DNA from: Pseudomonadota bacterium
GTDB taxonomy: Bacteria; Desulfobacterota; Syntrophia; Syntrophales; UBA5619
Length of the DNA: 14,111 bases
Reading direction: 5' to 3'
NCBI GenBank assembly: GCA_018819165.1
Contig: JAHJQP010000094.1
Span: forward strand, 1 to 14,111
Shown piece by piece: positions 6,282 through 13,319 of this stretch; position 1 is the stretch's first letter; the number at the start of each line of letters is the position of its first letter. The notes under the pieces were generated by a model. That model ran no database searches, had not been told where the DNA came from, and saw only the letters and a list, made by a program, of their open reading frames with translations. The position numbers were made by a program, and so were the translations under genes.

Positions 6282-6827
6282 TTAGTTGATTTTGACCTCT
6301 TCGTAGGCCCTCTTGGCGGCCGCCTGATTCTTAGGGGCGAGCCGGCCGAACCTCTCCTTGAGCGGAGCGTTCAGGGACGACAGCTTCACGATGCCGGTCA
6401 CCTTGAGCAGGGCGCCCAGCATGGTCGTATTCGTGATAGGGACGCCCAGTTCCTTCCGGGCGATCCCCGTCGCGTCGCAGGTCGCGATTTTCCCCTCGAA
6501 ACGGATGATCTTTTTCAGGTCGGCCAGGGATTTTGTGGTATTGACCAGCAGTATCCCCGTCGGTTTCAGCCCCTCGGCCACATCGACCAGGGCAACGAGG
6601 CTCTCGTCGAGGACGACCACCACGTCCGGATGATAGATGCCCGAGCGGATCTTGATCTGTTTGTCGTCGAAGCGGTTGAACGCCGTCACCGGCGCCCCGC
6701 GTCGCTCCGTTCCGAAGCTCGGGAACCCCTGCGCATACTTTCCCTCTTCAATGGCGGACAATGCAAGCAGTTCAACCGATGTGACCGCTCCCTGACCGCC
6801 CCTCCCATGCCATCTGATTTCTAACAT
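6282..6827 (-). CDS. porC: 2-oxoacid (pyruvate):ferredoxin oxidoreductase, gamma subunit
   Basis: The 181-aa protein starts MLEIRWHGRGGQGAVTS; the GRGGQG motif at 8-13 and 'GFPSFGTERRGAPV' (about 34-47) are hallmarks of the gamma subunit, which forms part of the CoA-binding face. Full length, no disruption. It is the first gene of the operon and starts with ATG 8 bases after GGGAGA. Its leader is only about 40 bases from the predicted promoter. The gamma-delta-alpha-beta order is the classical four-subunit POR arrangement of archaea and many anaerobic bacteria. Confidence 0.92.
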   Translation of the reverse strand: MLEIRWHGRGGQGAVTSVELLALSAIEEGKYAQGFPSFGTERRGAPVTAFNRFDDKQIKIRSGIYHPDVVVVLDESLVALVDVAEGLKPTGILLVNTTKSLADLKKIIRFEGKIATCDATGIARKELGVPITNTTMLGALLKVTGIVKLSSLNAPLKERFGRLAPKNQAAAKRAYEEVKIN

Positions 6828-6873
6828 TCGTCAAATCTCCCGTAGTGATTGCTTTTTTGAAAAAAACTGTGCC

Positions 6874-6902
6874 TTGTTATCCCACTTGACAGGCGCTGTC
6901 AA
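6874..6902 (-). promoter_or_regulatory. Promoter of the por-nuoEF operon
   Basis: On the minus strand a perfect -35 TTGACA (6902-6897), a 17-base spacer and a weak -10 TAACAA (6879-6874) lie in the only sizeable gap (83 bases) between recR and porC. A strong -35 with a poor -10 fits a regulated promoter. An AT-rich leader (run of T then A near 6853-6867) follows. There is no terminator after recR, so read-through is also possible. Confidence 0.6.
6886..6902. promoter_or_regulatory. Palindromic operator overlapping the -35 box
   Basis: TTGACAG-CGC-CTGTCAA is a perfect 7+7 inverted repeat with a 3-base centre. Its left arm (minus strand) is the -35 hexamer itself, so a bound dimeric repressor would block RNA polymerase. 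I cannot assign it to a known regulator; it does not match the usual Rex site TTGTGA-n6-TCACAA. Confidence 0.6.
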
Positions 6903-6910
6903 TAACTTTT

Positions 6911-7510
6911 TCAAACCCCACGACGGAATTCGAGACACTTCGCCAGGGTCATCCGGTCTGTGTACCTGAGGTCTCCCCCAACGGGAACGCCGAGGGCGAT
7001 CCGCGTCACTTTAATACCCCGTTCTTTGAGGAGTTTTATAAGCAAAAGCGCCGTCGTCTCCCCCGCTACGCTCGGGTTCGTGGCCACGATCACCTCCTCC
7101 ACGACGTTGCCCGCAACCCGGTCGAGGAGCTCGCGGATCCGGAGTTGCTCCGGACCGATGCCGTCCAGGGGGGAAAGCGCCCCGTGGAGGACGTGGTAAA
7201 CCCCCTGGTACTCCCCGCTCCCCTCCAGGGCGATGAGAGAATCCGGCTCTTCGACGATACAGATGACGCTTCTGTTTCGCGCCGTGTCAGCGCAGATCTC
7301 GCAGATCTCCCCCTCGGCTAAATTGAAGCAGACGGAGCAGAAGCGGATCTTCCGCTTCACGTCGAGGATGCTCTCGGCAAGTCTCCGCGCATCCTCCTCG
7401 GAGGCACGGATAATATGGTTGGCAAGCCGGGCCGCGGTCTTCTCCCCGATGCCGGGGAACCGCGACAGCTCCTTGATCAGACGTTTGATGGGCAGGGCGT
7501 AGCCGCTCAT
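6911..7510 (-). CDS. recR: Recombination mediator protein RecR
   Basis: The 199-aa protein shows the full RecR layout: an N-terminal helix-hairpin-helix (FPGIGEKTA, 18-26), a four-cysteine zinc finger (C58, C61, C70, C73), a Toprim domain with E87 in EEPD and 'TNPSVAGE' (144-151), and the C-terminal Walker-B-like 'GVPVGGDLRYTD' (174-185). With RecO or RecF it loads RecA at single-stranded gaps. Length is standard. It follows ybaB after 10 bases in the same operon; the Shine-Dalgarno is only a G-rich stretch, so translation may depend on coupling to ybaB. Confidence 0.97.
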   Translation of the reverse strand: MSGYALPIKRLIKELSRFPGIGEKTAARLANHIIRASEEDARRLAESILDVKRKIRFCSVCFNLAEGEICEICADTARNRSVICIVEEPDSLIALEGSGEYQGVYHVLHGALSPLDGIGPEQLRIRELLDRVAGNVVEEVIVATNPSVAGETTALLLIKLLKERGIKVTRIALGVPVGGDLRYTDRMTLAKCLEFRRGV

Positions 7511-7520
7511 GGCGCCCCCG

Positions 7521-7832
7521 CTACATCAGGCCGGGGATCTGCATCCCCCCCGTGATCTTCGCCATCTCGGCGGCGGCCATCTCCTGGGCCTTGCGGACCC
7601 CTTCGTTCAGAGCCGCAACGATCAGGTCCTGGAGCATCTCGACGTCTTCGGGGTTGACGACCTCCTTCTCTATCTTCAGGGAGAGGACCTCGAACTTCCC
7701 GTTGACGGTCACCGAGACCATCCCGCCGCCGGCCGTAGCCTCTACGGTCTTGGCCGCCAGCTCCTCCTGGAGTTCCATCATCCTCTCCTGCATCTTCTTC
7801 GCCTGCTTCATGATGTTTCCGAAATTCTGCAC
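7521..7832 (-). CDS. ybaB: YbaB/EbfC family nucleoid-associated protein
   Basis: The 103-aa protein reads 'QNFGNIMKQAKKMQERMMEL', then 'GGGMVSVTVNGKFEVLSLKIEKEVV' and an alanine/glutamate-rich C-terminal helix. This is the normal size and pattern of YbaB/EbfC, a small dimeric DNA-binding protein of the nucleoid. The start is a GTG (7830-7832) with a strong AAGGAGG ten bases upstream that overlaps the dnaX stop. Its place between dnaX and recR is conserved across many bacteria. Confidence 0.95.
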   Translation of the reverse strand: MQNFGNIMKQAKKMQERMMELQEELAAKTVEATAGGGMVSVTVNGKFEVLSLKIEKEVVNPEDVEMLQDLIVAALNEGVRKAQEMAAAEMAKITGGMQIPGLM

Positions 7833-7847
7833 GCTGGAGATACCTCC

Positions 7848-9737
7848 TTATGATTCATTTTGTTCGTCATCCACCGGCCCGTCTTGCAGCGGCGGCTCTC
7901 CCGAAAGTTTCAGATCCTCATCCGGCATCGAGGGGACAATCGAAGCCGCTGCCTGAGCGGGGGGCTCGCGCAATCTTACATCCCGTACCTCCGCCCCGGG
8001 AAAGACATCCAAGATTTTCTGGACGAGCGGATGGGAGAGCGCCTCCCGACGGATCTCCTGCAGCACCCGGTTCTTTTCCGCCCGGCCGTTTCCATTGCCG
8101 TTGCCGTTATTTACCGGCCCGCCCTCCTCCGGCGCGATGGTGACGATCTCCATGGACGTCTCCCGCCCGAAGAACTGACGGCAGTGTTCGGCAAGCTCCG
8201 CCTTCCGCCCGACGACGTCGTCGAGGAAAATGTACCCCTTCACAAAGCCGATCCGGATGCGCCCCTCCTCGCAGGCGAGGCACCTTGCCGATTCGATCTT
8301 GGCGCAGAGGGCGGCATCCTGTCTTTTCACGAAGGTTTTGAACTCCCTCCAGCCCCCGTTTGGGCTTTCCGCCCCGCCTCCCCGGTAGGGTGCGCGCTCC
8401 TCCGACAGTTTCCCCGCCGTCGCCGTGTCTTCCGCAGTATGGGGGTGCGCCGTCCCGCCGCCCCGATTTTCCGACCGGGGAGTTTCACCGCCCGTTATAC
8501 CACCCGGCGGCGCCTGACCGCCGCCCGGGTAAAATTGGCGGCTATCCCCAATTTTACCGCTTGTCCCCCCGCTCGGCGTCGCCTGACTGCCCTCCAGGCG
8601 CCTCTCCAGCCCCTCCAGCCGGGAGAGAACCGTCTCAATGGGGATCAGGGGCTCCAGCCAGGCCAACCGGCAGAGGATCGCCTCTAAGTTCAGGCGCGCG
8701 TTCTGGCTCCGGCGGACATTCTCCTCTTCGGCCATCAGGATCTCCAGGAACCGTTGGAGGGTCTCCTGCGGCACCCCCGACGCCTGCTCCCTGAGTTTCG
8801 CCAGCTCCTCCGCGGGGAGATCGACGAGAGGATTCTCGCTGCCGGAGATCCCGGTAAGGAGCAGGTTCCGGAAGTGGCCGAGGAGTGTCTGGTAGAAGAA
8901 CTTCATGTCGAGGCCGGCGTAATAGGCCTCGTCGATGATCTTGAGGCAGCCGGCCGCGTCGCGGGCAAGGACCGCCTCGGAGAGGAGAAAAAGGAAGCGC
9001 TGGTCCGACCGGCCGAGAATCTCCTCGACCGCCCTGTCTTCTATTTCGAAGCCGGCGTAGGAGATGACCTGGTCGAAGATGCTCTGGGAGTCGCGGAGGC
9101 TTCCGTCCCCCGCCTCGGCGATCCAGGCAAGCCCGTTATCGCTGATCCGAACCCCATCGGACACCGCGATCTTCTTCAGATTCTCGGTGATCAGCTTCTG
9201 CGGGATCCGCCGGAAGTCGAAGCACTGGCAGCGGGAGAGGATCGTTGCCGGCACCTTCTGGGTCTCGGTCGTGGCGAAGATGAAGATGACATGGAGGGGC
9301 GGCTCTTCAAGGGTCTTCAGGAGCGCATTGAAGGCCGGCGTTGTCAGCATGTGGACCTCGTCGATGATGTAGATCTTGTAGCGGCAGGAGACCGGGGCGA
9401 ACTTCACGTTTTCGCGGAGCTCCCGGATCTCGTCGATCCCCCGGTTGGAGGCCCCGTCGATCTCCCGGACGTCGATGGCGATCCCGCTGGTGATCTCGCG
9501 GCAGTAAACACATTGGTTGCAAGGGGTTGGCGTCGGCCCCGTTTCGCAGTTGAGGGCCTTAGCGAGGATCCTGGCGATCGAGGTTTTTCCGACCCCCCGC
9601 GGCCCGCTGAAGAGAAAGGCGTGGGCGATGCGCTTCTGGCCGATCGCGTTTTTCAGCGTCCGGACTACATGCTCCTGCCCCAGGACATCTTCAAAGACCT
9701 GGGGTCTCCATTTTCGGGCCAGAACGAGGTATTCCAC
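7848..9737 (-). CDS. dnaX: DNA polymerase III subunit gamma/tau
   Basis: The 629-aa clamp-loader ATPase starts at the GTG at 9737 (VEYLVLARKWRPQ, the usual DnaX start), five bases after AGGAG. A longer in-frame start at 9791 would run into the SRP RNA gene and is rejected. Seen in order: Walker A GPRGVGKT (45-52), zinc-binding C64/C73/C76/C79, Walker B IIDEVHM (124-130), SRC motif (168-170) and the collar domain to about 375. Then comes a low-complexity Gly/Pro linker (about 385-465), a tau-like domain (465-535), an Asn-Gly repeat (543-551) and the C-terminal region with LVQKILDVFPGAEV. I see no A-rich slippery heptamer, so gamma production by frameshift is not indicated. A palindrome lies inside the linker coding region. 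Confidence 0.96.
   Translation of the reverse strand: MEYLVLARKWRPQVFEDVLGQEHVVRTLKNAIGQKRIAHAFLFSGPRGVGKTSIARILAKALNCETGPTPTPCNQCVYCREITSGIAIDVREIDGASNRGIDEIRELRENVKFAPVSCRYKIYIIDEVHMLTTPAFNALLKTLEEPPLHVIFIFATTETQKVPATILSRCQCFDFRRIPQKLITENLKKIAVSDGVRISDNGLAWIAEAGDGSLRDSQSIFDQVISYAGFEIEDRAVEEILGRSDQRFLFLLSEAVLARDAAGCLKIIDEAYYAGLDMKFFYQTLLGHFRNLLLTGISGSENPLVDLPAEELAKLREQASGVPQETLQRFLEILMAEEENVRRSQNARLNLEAILCRLAWLEPLIPIETVLSRLEGLERRLEGSQATPSGGTSGKIGDSRQFYPGGGQAPPGGITGGETPRSENRGGGTAHPHTAEDTATAGKLSEERAPYRGGGAESPNGGWREFKTFVKRQDAALCAKIESARCLACEEGRIRIGFVKGYIFLDDVVGRKAELAEHCRQFFGRETSMEIVTIAPEEGGPVNNGNGNGNGRAEKNRVLQEIRREALSHPLVQKILDVFPGAEVRDVRLREPPAQAAASIVPSMPDEDLKLSGEPPLQDGPVDDEQNES
8528..8558. repeat. 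Palindromic element inside the dnaX linker
   Basis: GGTAAAATTGG (8528-8538) and CCAATTTTACC (8548-8558) are a perfect 11-bp inverted repeat with a 9-base loop. It is conspicuously AT-rich within very GC-rich sequence and encodes 'GKIGDSRQFYP' in the linker. It resembles a dispersed palindromic element inserted in frame where the protein tolerates it. Confidence 0.6.
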
Positions 9738-9768
9738 GGATACTCCTGTGAGGCATGAGGGGAAAAGG

Positions 9769-9869
9769 GATAGCCAGGTTGCCCGCAGCACACGCCGGTG
9801 ACTGCTGCCGCTGCTTCCTTCCGGACCTGACGGGGTTCACAGGCCGCCGTCGCGCGGGGCCCGGCTATC
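9769..9869 (-). ncRNA. ffs: Signal recognition particle RNA, small bacterial (4.5S) type
   Basis: The minus strand contains GTCAGGTCCGGAAGGAAGC (within 9831-9811), the conserved apical loop with the GGAA tetraloop and the asymmetric internal loop that binds Ffh. The ends pair as GATAGCC/GGCTATC, giving a single long hairpin of about 101 nt. It scaffolds Ffh for co-translational targeting of membrane proteins. It lies 31 bases upstream of dnaX and downstream of tRNA-Ser, a common bacterial arrangement. No clear terminator separates it from dnaX, so it is probably processed from a joint transcript. Confidence 0.95.
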
Positions 9870-9914
9870 TTTTCTGGAGGGGGTCATCCTGCCCCCCGTC
9901 CTTCATCACTATCA

Positions 9915-10008
<94 letters not shown>

Positions 10009-10034
10009 GTACCCCTCTCTTGGAAAAGTGCGGC

Positions 10035-10064
10035 ATTATAGAGAGGAGGGAAGGGATCTGTCAA
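10035..10064 (-). promoter_or_regulatory. Sigma70-type promoter for tRNA-Ser / ffs / dnaX
   Basis: On the minus strand TTGACA (10064-10059), an 18-base spacer and TATAAT (10040-10035) are both perfect hexamers. Transcription would start near 10028, about 20 bases before tRNA-Ser. With no evident terminator below, it may drive the whole block down to recR. Confidence 0.85.
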
Positions 10065-10227
10065 GGAATTCCCTCCGATTTTTTGCCCCTGGGATCGTCA
10101 CGCCAATACACATCCGCCCTTGTATTTTTCAGAAGGATGGGGTAGTTAAGGGCCGTTTCCCGGTGTCTCAGATTTCCCCCGCACCGCCCGGACCTAAAAG
10201 CGGGAACAACAGGAGGATTTGCGATTG

Positions 10228-11388
10228 ATGAATTTCATCGATCTGGCCGCCCAGCAGCGGCTCATCGCGGAAAAATTGAATGCAAATATCGGGCGTGTCC
10301 TTGCCCACGGACAGTACATCAACGGCCCGGAGGTCCGGGAACTGGAGAATGCCCTCGCCGTCTATGTCGGCGTCAGGCACGCCGTCGGCTGCGCGTCGGG
10401 GACGGACGCCCTCCTCATGGCGCTCATGGCCCTCGATATCGGCCCCGGCGACGCCGTCTTCACGACGCCTTTCACCTTTGTCGCAACGGCCGAGGTGATC
10501 AGCCTTCTCGGCGCCACCCCGGTCTTCGTGGACATCGACCCGAAAACGTTCAACATCGATCCGGCAAAGCTGGAGAGGGCGGTCAAGGCCGTAAAGAGCA
10601 GCGATCCCGCCCTGCATCCCCTGCCAAGCGAAATCGAGGAACGGCGCCCCCGTGCCGTCATACCCGTCGACCTCTTCGGTCTCCCCGCAGACTACGACGC
10701 GATTGGCGCCGTCGCTGCCCACCACGGCCTCAAGGTCATCGAGGACGCCGCCCAGTCCTTCGGGGGGGAATACCGCGGCCGCCGCGCCGGCGCCTTCGGC
10801 GACATTGCCTGCACCTCCTTCTTCCCCGCGAAGCCCCTGGGCTGCTACGGCGACGGGGGGATGTGCTTCACCAGCGACGACTGCCTCGACGAAGCCCTCC
10901 GCTCCATACGCGTCCACGGCCAGGGGGACAACAAGTACGACAATGTCCGGATCGGGATCAACGGCCGGCTGGACACCCTCCAGGCCGCGATCCTCATGGC
11001 GAAATTCGAAATATTTCCAGAGGAGATCGAACTCCGCCAGGAGGTGGCCGCCCGATACAACAAACTCCTCTCCGGCGCCGTCGTCACCCCCGCAATCCCC
11101 GATGGCTATAGGAGCGCCTGGGCGCAGTACTCGATCCTCGCCCGCGACACCGTGGGGCGCGCCACCCTCATGGAGAAGCTCAAAGCGGCCGGCATCCCCA
11201 CGGCGGTCTACTATAAAAAACCTCTTCACCGCCAGACGGCCTTCGCCGGCCTCGGCTACCGCGAGGGCGACTTCCCCGCCAGCGACGACTGTGCGCGGAG
11301 GATCCTCAGTCTCCCCATGCACCCCTACCTCGCCGCCGATGACCAGCGCCGGATCGCCGATATCCTGAGGGGAGAATCAGGAAAGTAG
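10228..11388 (+). CDS. wbpE: DegT/DnrJ/EryC1/StrS-family sugar aminotransferase, WbpE-like
   Basis: The 386-aa PLP enzyme is close throughout to WbpE, the UDP-2-acetamido-2-deoxy-3-oxo-glucuronate aminotransferase (EC 2.6.1.98): 'FIDLAAQQ' at 3-10, 'RVLAHGQYINGPEV' at 23-36, 'CASGTDALLMALMALDIGPGD' region at 55-75, IEDAAQSFGG (171-180; D173 contacts the PLP nitrogen), and SFFPAKPLGCYGDGG (197-211; K202 is the Schiff-base lysine). It would place an amino group on C3 of a nucleotide sugar for O-antigen or other glycans. A short insertion (about 124-141, 'SSDPALHPLPSEIEERRP') precedes 'RAVIPVDLFG'. ATG 10228 is 11 bases after AGGAGG; TTG codons at 10219 and 10225 are weaker choices. It is the only plus-strand gene and has no sugar-pathway neighbours here, so the exact substrate is inferred from similarity. 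Confidence 0.85.
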   Translation: MNFIDLAAQQRLIAEKLNANIGRVLAHGQYINGPEVRELENALAVYVGVRHAVGCASGTDALLMALMALDIGPGDAVFTTPFTFVATAEVISLLGATPVFVDIDPKTFNIDPAKLERAVKAVKSSDPALHPLPSEIEERRPRAVIPVDLFGLPADYDAIGAVAAHHGLKVIEDAAQSFGGEYRGRRAGAFGDIACTSFFPAKPLGCYGDGGMCFTSDDCLDEALRSIRVHGQGDNKYDNVRIGINGRLDTLQAAILMAKFEIFPEEIELRQEVAARYNKLLSGAVVTPAIPDGYRSAWAQYSILARDTVGRATLMEKLKAAGIPTAVYYKKPLHRQTAFAGLGYREGDFPASDDCARRILSLPMHPYLAADDQRRIADILRGESGK

Positions 11389-11410
11389 CGGCCGCAGATC
11401 CGCATCCCCC

Positions 11411-11429
11411 CTCCCCTCATGCGGGGGAG
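11411..11429. terminator. Possible bidirectional terminator hairpin
   Basis: CTCCCC (11411-11416) pairs with GGGGAG (11424-11429) around a 7-base loop, between the convergent ends of the WbpE-like and AOR genes. An alternative stem CCGCAT/ATGCGG (11400-11405/11419-11424) overlaps it. No clear T tract follows on either strand, so this is weak. Confidence 0.3.
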
Positions 11430-11464
11430 ACCGGAAAAACAGCCGATTTTATCGACCGGGTTCC

Positions 11465-13279
11465 TTACGGCAGGCCGAGCTCGGAGAGCTTCTCCGGCGT
11501 CGGCACGCCGTCGGGGCTCCAGCCCCTGAGGGCGTAATAGCGGTCCAGCATCCTCCCCAACTCCTCGGGGGGGCAGTACCGCCCCTGGGAGGGGCCGTCG
11601 GGAATGGGCTCGTGCATGACCCGCCAGGGAAGGACATCGTCCTTCCTTCTCACCCCCCGGCGACAGTTGATGAGGCGCTCCAGGGTGTAGATCCGCTCGC
11701 CGATCCTCTCCAGACCTTCGACATCGATCCCCCATCCCGTTACGAAATTGACCACCTTGACCATGCTCCCGCTGACCCGGGGCGGCTCCAGCATCCCTTC
11801 GGCGATGAAGCGGCATATGGAGAGCGAATCCCCGAGGGTCGTGAAATAGTTGCTCTTCTGGACATACTCCGGACGCGTCTCGAACCCCGGGTCGGGGTGC
11901 GTGCCGGCGTAGAAGGGCCGCGTGTCGTGGTGACTTCCCCCCCGGGTGGAAACGGCGTATCCCAGGGACATCTCTCTAATTCCCCGGGGGGAGTGACCGG
12001 CAATCTCCAGCCCCTTAACGGTATAGAGGTATTTGTAGGCGTCCTTTCCGAACTGCTCGCAGAGGCGCGCCGATCCCAGGGCAAGGCGCCGGCCGATCCC
12101 CTCCCGCCTGGCCGTGAGCTTGACGAGCTCCACCATCCCCGGCCCGTCGGCGAAATCGACCCGGCCGCCGAGGTCCGCCTCCGTGACGACCCCCTTCTCC
12201 AGGCATTCCGCCACGAAGGAGAGGGTGATGCCCAGGGAGATGGTATCCATCCCCATGAGGTCGCAGACATGGTTTCCGTTGAAGATGGCGTTGATGTCCG
12301 GGTTATCCAGCATCGACCCCATGGAAAAGAGCGTCTCGTATTCGGGCATCTTGACGATCTTGCCCTTGAAATCCCCCTCGCCGACGGTGACGGTCTTCCC
12401 GCAGGCAAGCACGCAGCCGTGGCAGGCCGTCTTTGCCTTGCCGTATTTCGGAAAGAAGAAATCCGACGAGATATCTTGCCAGTGCTCGAAGGTCTCCCGG
12501 GAGTAGTTGTGCGTGCCTAAAAGGCCCTTGGCATTCATCATGTTGGGGAGGGCTCCCGTGCCGAACGTCGTCATGGCGCCCTTGTTCTGCTTCAGTTCGG
12601 GGAGCTTCTCCTTCAGAAAGGCCTTCAACCCCGCCCCATCGGCAATGGCCGTTTTCTTCCCGCCCCGGACAACGATGGCTTTGAGATTCTTGGAACCCAT
12701 GACGGCCCCCTGACCGCCCCGGCCGGCGGCGCCAGGCCTTTTGCCGCCGCAGATGACGTTGGCGAAACAGATCCCCCTCTCGCCCGCGGGACCGATGGCG
12801 GCGCAGACGGCCCCCTTGCCCCCTTCCTTCTCGAGGATTCCGATCGTCTCCTCCGTCGTCTTACCCCAAACATGGGCCGCGTCCCGGAGCTCGGCGCCCG
12901 CGTCCGTCACCAGGAGGTACAGGGGCCGCGCGGCTTTCCCCGCGATCAGGATGGCATCGAAGCCGGTCCGCTTCTGGGCTACGGGAAAATCCCCGCCGAA
13001 ATTGGAATCGGCAAAAAGGTGGGTCTGGGGGGAGATGAAGCCCATGTGCCCCCGGCTGGTCCCCCACATGGGGGTATCGGTGAGGGGGCCGACGGCAATG
13101 GCCACGGCGTTTCCTTCGCCCGCCGGATCGGCGTCCGGCGGGACGTGATCGTAGATCAGCTTGGCCACAAAACCGTTGCCGCCCATGAATTTCCTGGTGA
13201 AATTTTCATCAAACTCGCGCTGACGGATGTTTCCCGTCGAGAGATCGACCTGCAATATTTTCCCGTGATTTCCGTACAT
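11465..13279 (-). CDS. aor: Tungsten-containing aldehyde:ferredoxin oxidoreductase
   Basis: The 604-aa protein starts MYGNHGKILQVDLSTGNI, a typical AOR N-terminus, and has the length of characterised AORs (about 605 aa). Ligands for the single 4Fe-4S cluster are C286, C289, C293 ('CHGCVLACG') and C489 ('DSLSICRF'). Probable active-site acid and base lie in MPEYET (E313) and in the 'RGGSHHDTRP' segment (H450/H451). Domain 1 (to about 210) with 'MGSKNLKAIVV' binds the tungsten bis-pyranopterin. It oxidises aldehydes to carboxylic acids with ferredoxin as acceptor in the cytoplasm; the reverse, acid reduction, is possible at low potential. ATG 13279 has AGGAG 11 bases upstream. The frame stays open upstream to 14020 only because it shadows the aminotransferase gene. 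It lies 40 bases after the aminotransferase, suggesting one operon. The cofactor metal and aldehyde specificity cannot be read from sequence; a BamB-like enzyme seems less likely. Confidence 0.92.
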   Translation of the reverse strand: MYGNHGKILQVDLSTGNIRQREFDENFTRKFMGGNGFVAKLIYDHVPPDADPAGEGNAVAIAVGPLTDTPMWGTSRGHMGFISPQTHLFADSNFGGDFPVAQKRTGFDAILIAGKAARPLYLLVTDAGAELRDAAHVWGKTTEETIGILEKEGGKGAVCAAIGPAGERGICFANVICGGKRPGAAGRGGQGAVMGSKNLKAIVVRGGKKTAIADGAGLKAFLKEKLPELKQNKGAMTTFGTGALPNMMNAKGLLGTHNYSRETFEHWQDISSDFFFPKYGKAKTACHGCVLACGKTVTVGEGDFKGKIVKMPEYETLFSMGSMLDNPDINAIFNGNHVCDLMGMDTISLGITLSFVAECLEKGVVTEADLGGRVDFADGPGMVELVKLTARREGIGRRLALGSARLCEQFGKDAYKYLYTVKGLEIAGHSPRGIREMSLGYAVSTRGGSHHDTRPFYAGTHPDPGFETRPEYVQKSNYFTTLGDSLSICRFIAEGMLEPPRVSGSMVKVVNFVTGWGIDVEGLERIGERIYTLERLINCRRGVRRKDDVLPWRVMHEPIPDGPSQGRYCPPEELGRMLDRYYALRGWSPDGVPTPEKLSELGLP

Positions 13280-13319
13280 AGTAGACCATTCTCCTGATGA
13301 CTTATAGTTTCGGGGGGAA

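Noticed and set aside
6851..6868. T run after recR as a terminator
   Set aside because: The T-rich stretch is not preceded directly by a GC hairpin; the only nearby inverted repeat (6886-6902) is about 19 bases away and better explained as an operator.
7848..8640. Programmed frameshift site for the gamma form of DnaX
   Set aside because: No A AAA AAG-type heptamer or long A run is visible on the coding strand after the ATPase and collar domains.
9738..9791. Longer N-terminus for DnaX (start at 9791)
   Set aside because: It would overlap the SRP RNA gene and add 18 residues absent from DnaX proteins. The GTG at 9737 with AGGAG gives the standard N-terminus.
9872..9898. GGGGG/CCCCC hairpin between tRNA-Ser and the SRP RNA as a terminator
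   Set aside because: It could form a 5-bp stem but no T tract follows on the minus strand, so it is more likely a spacer or processing signal.
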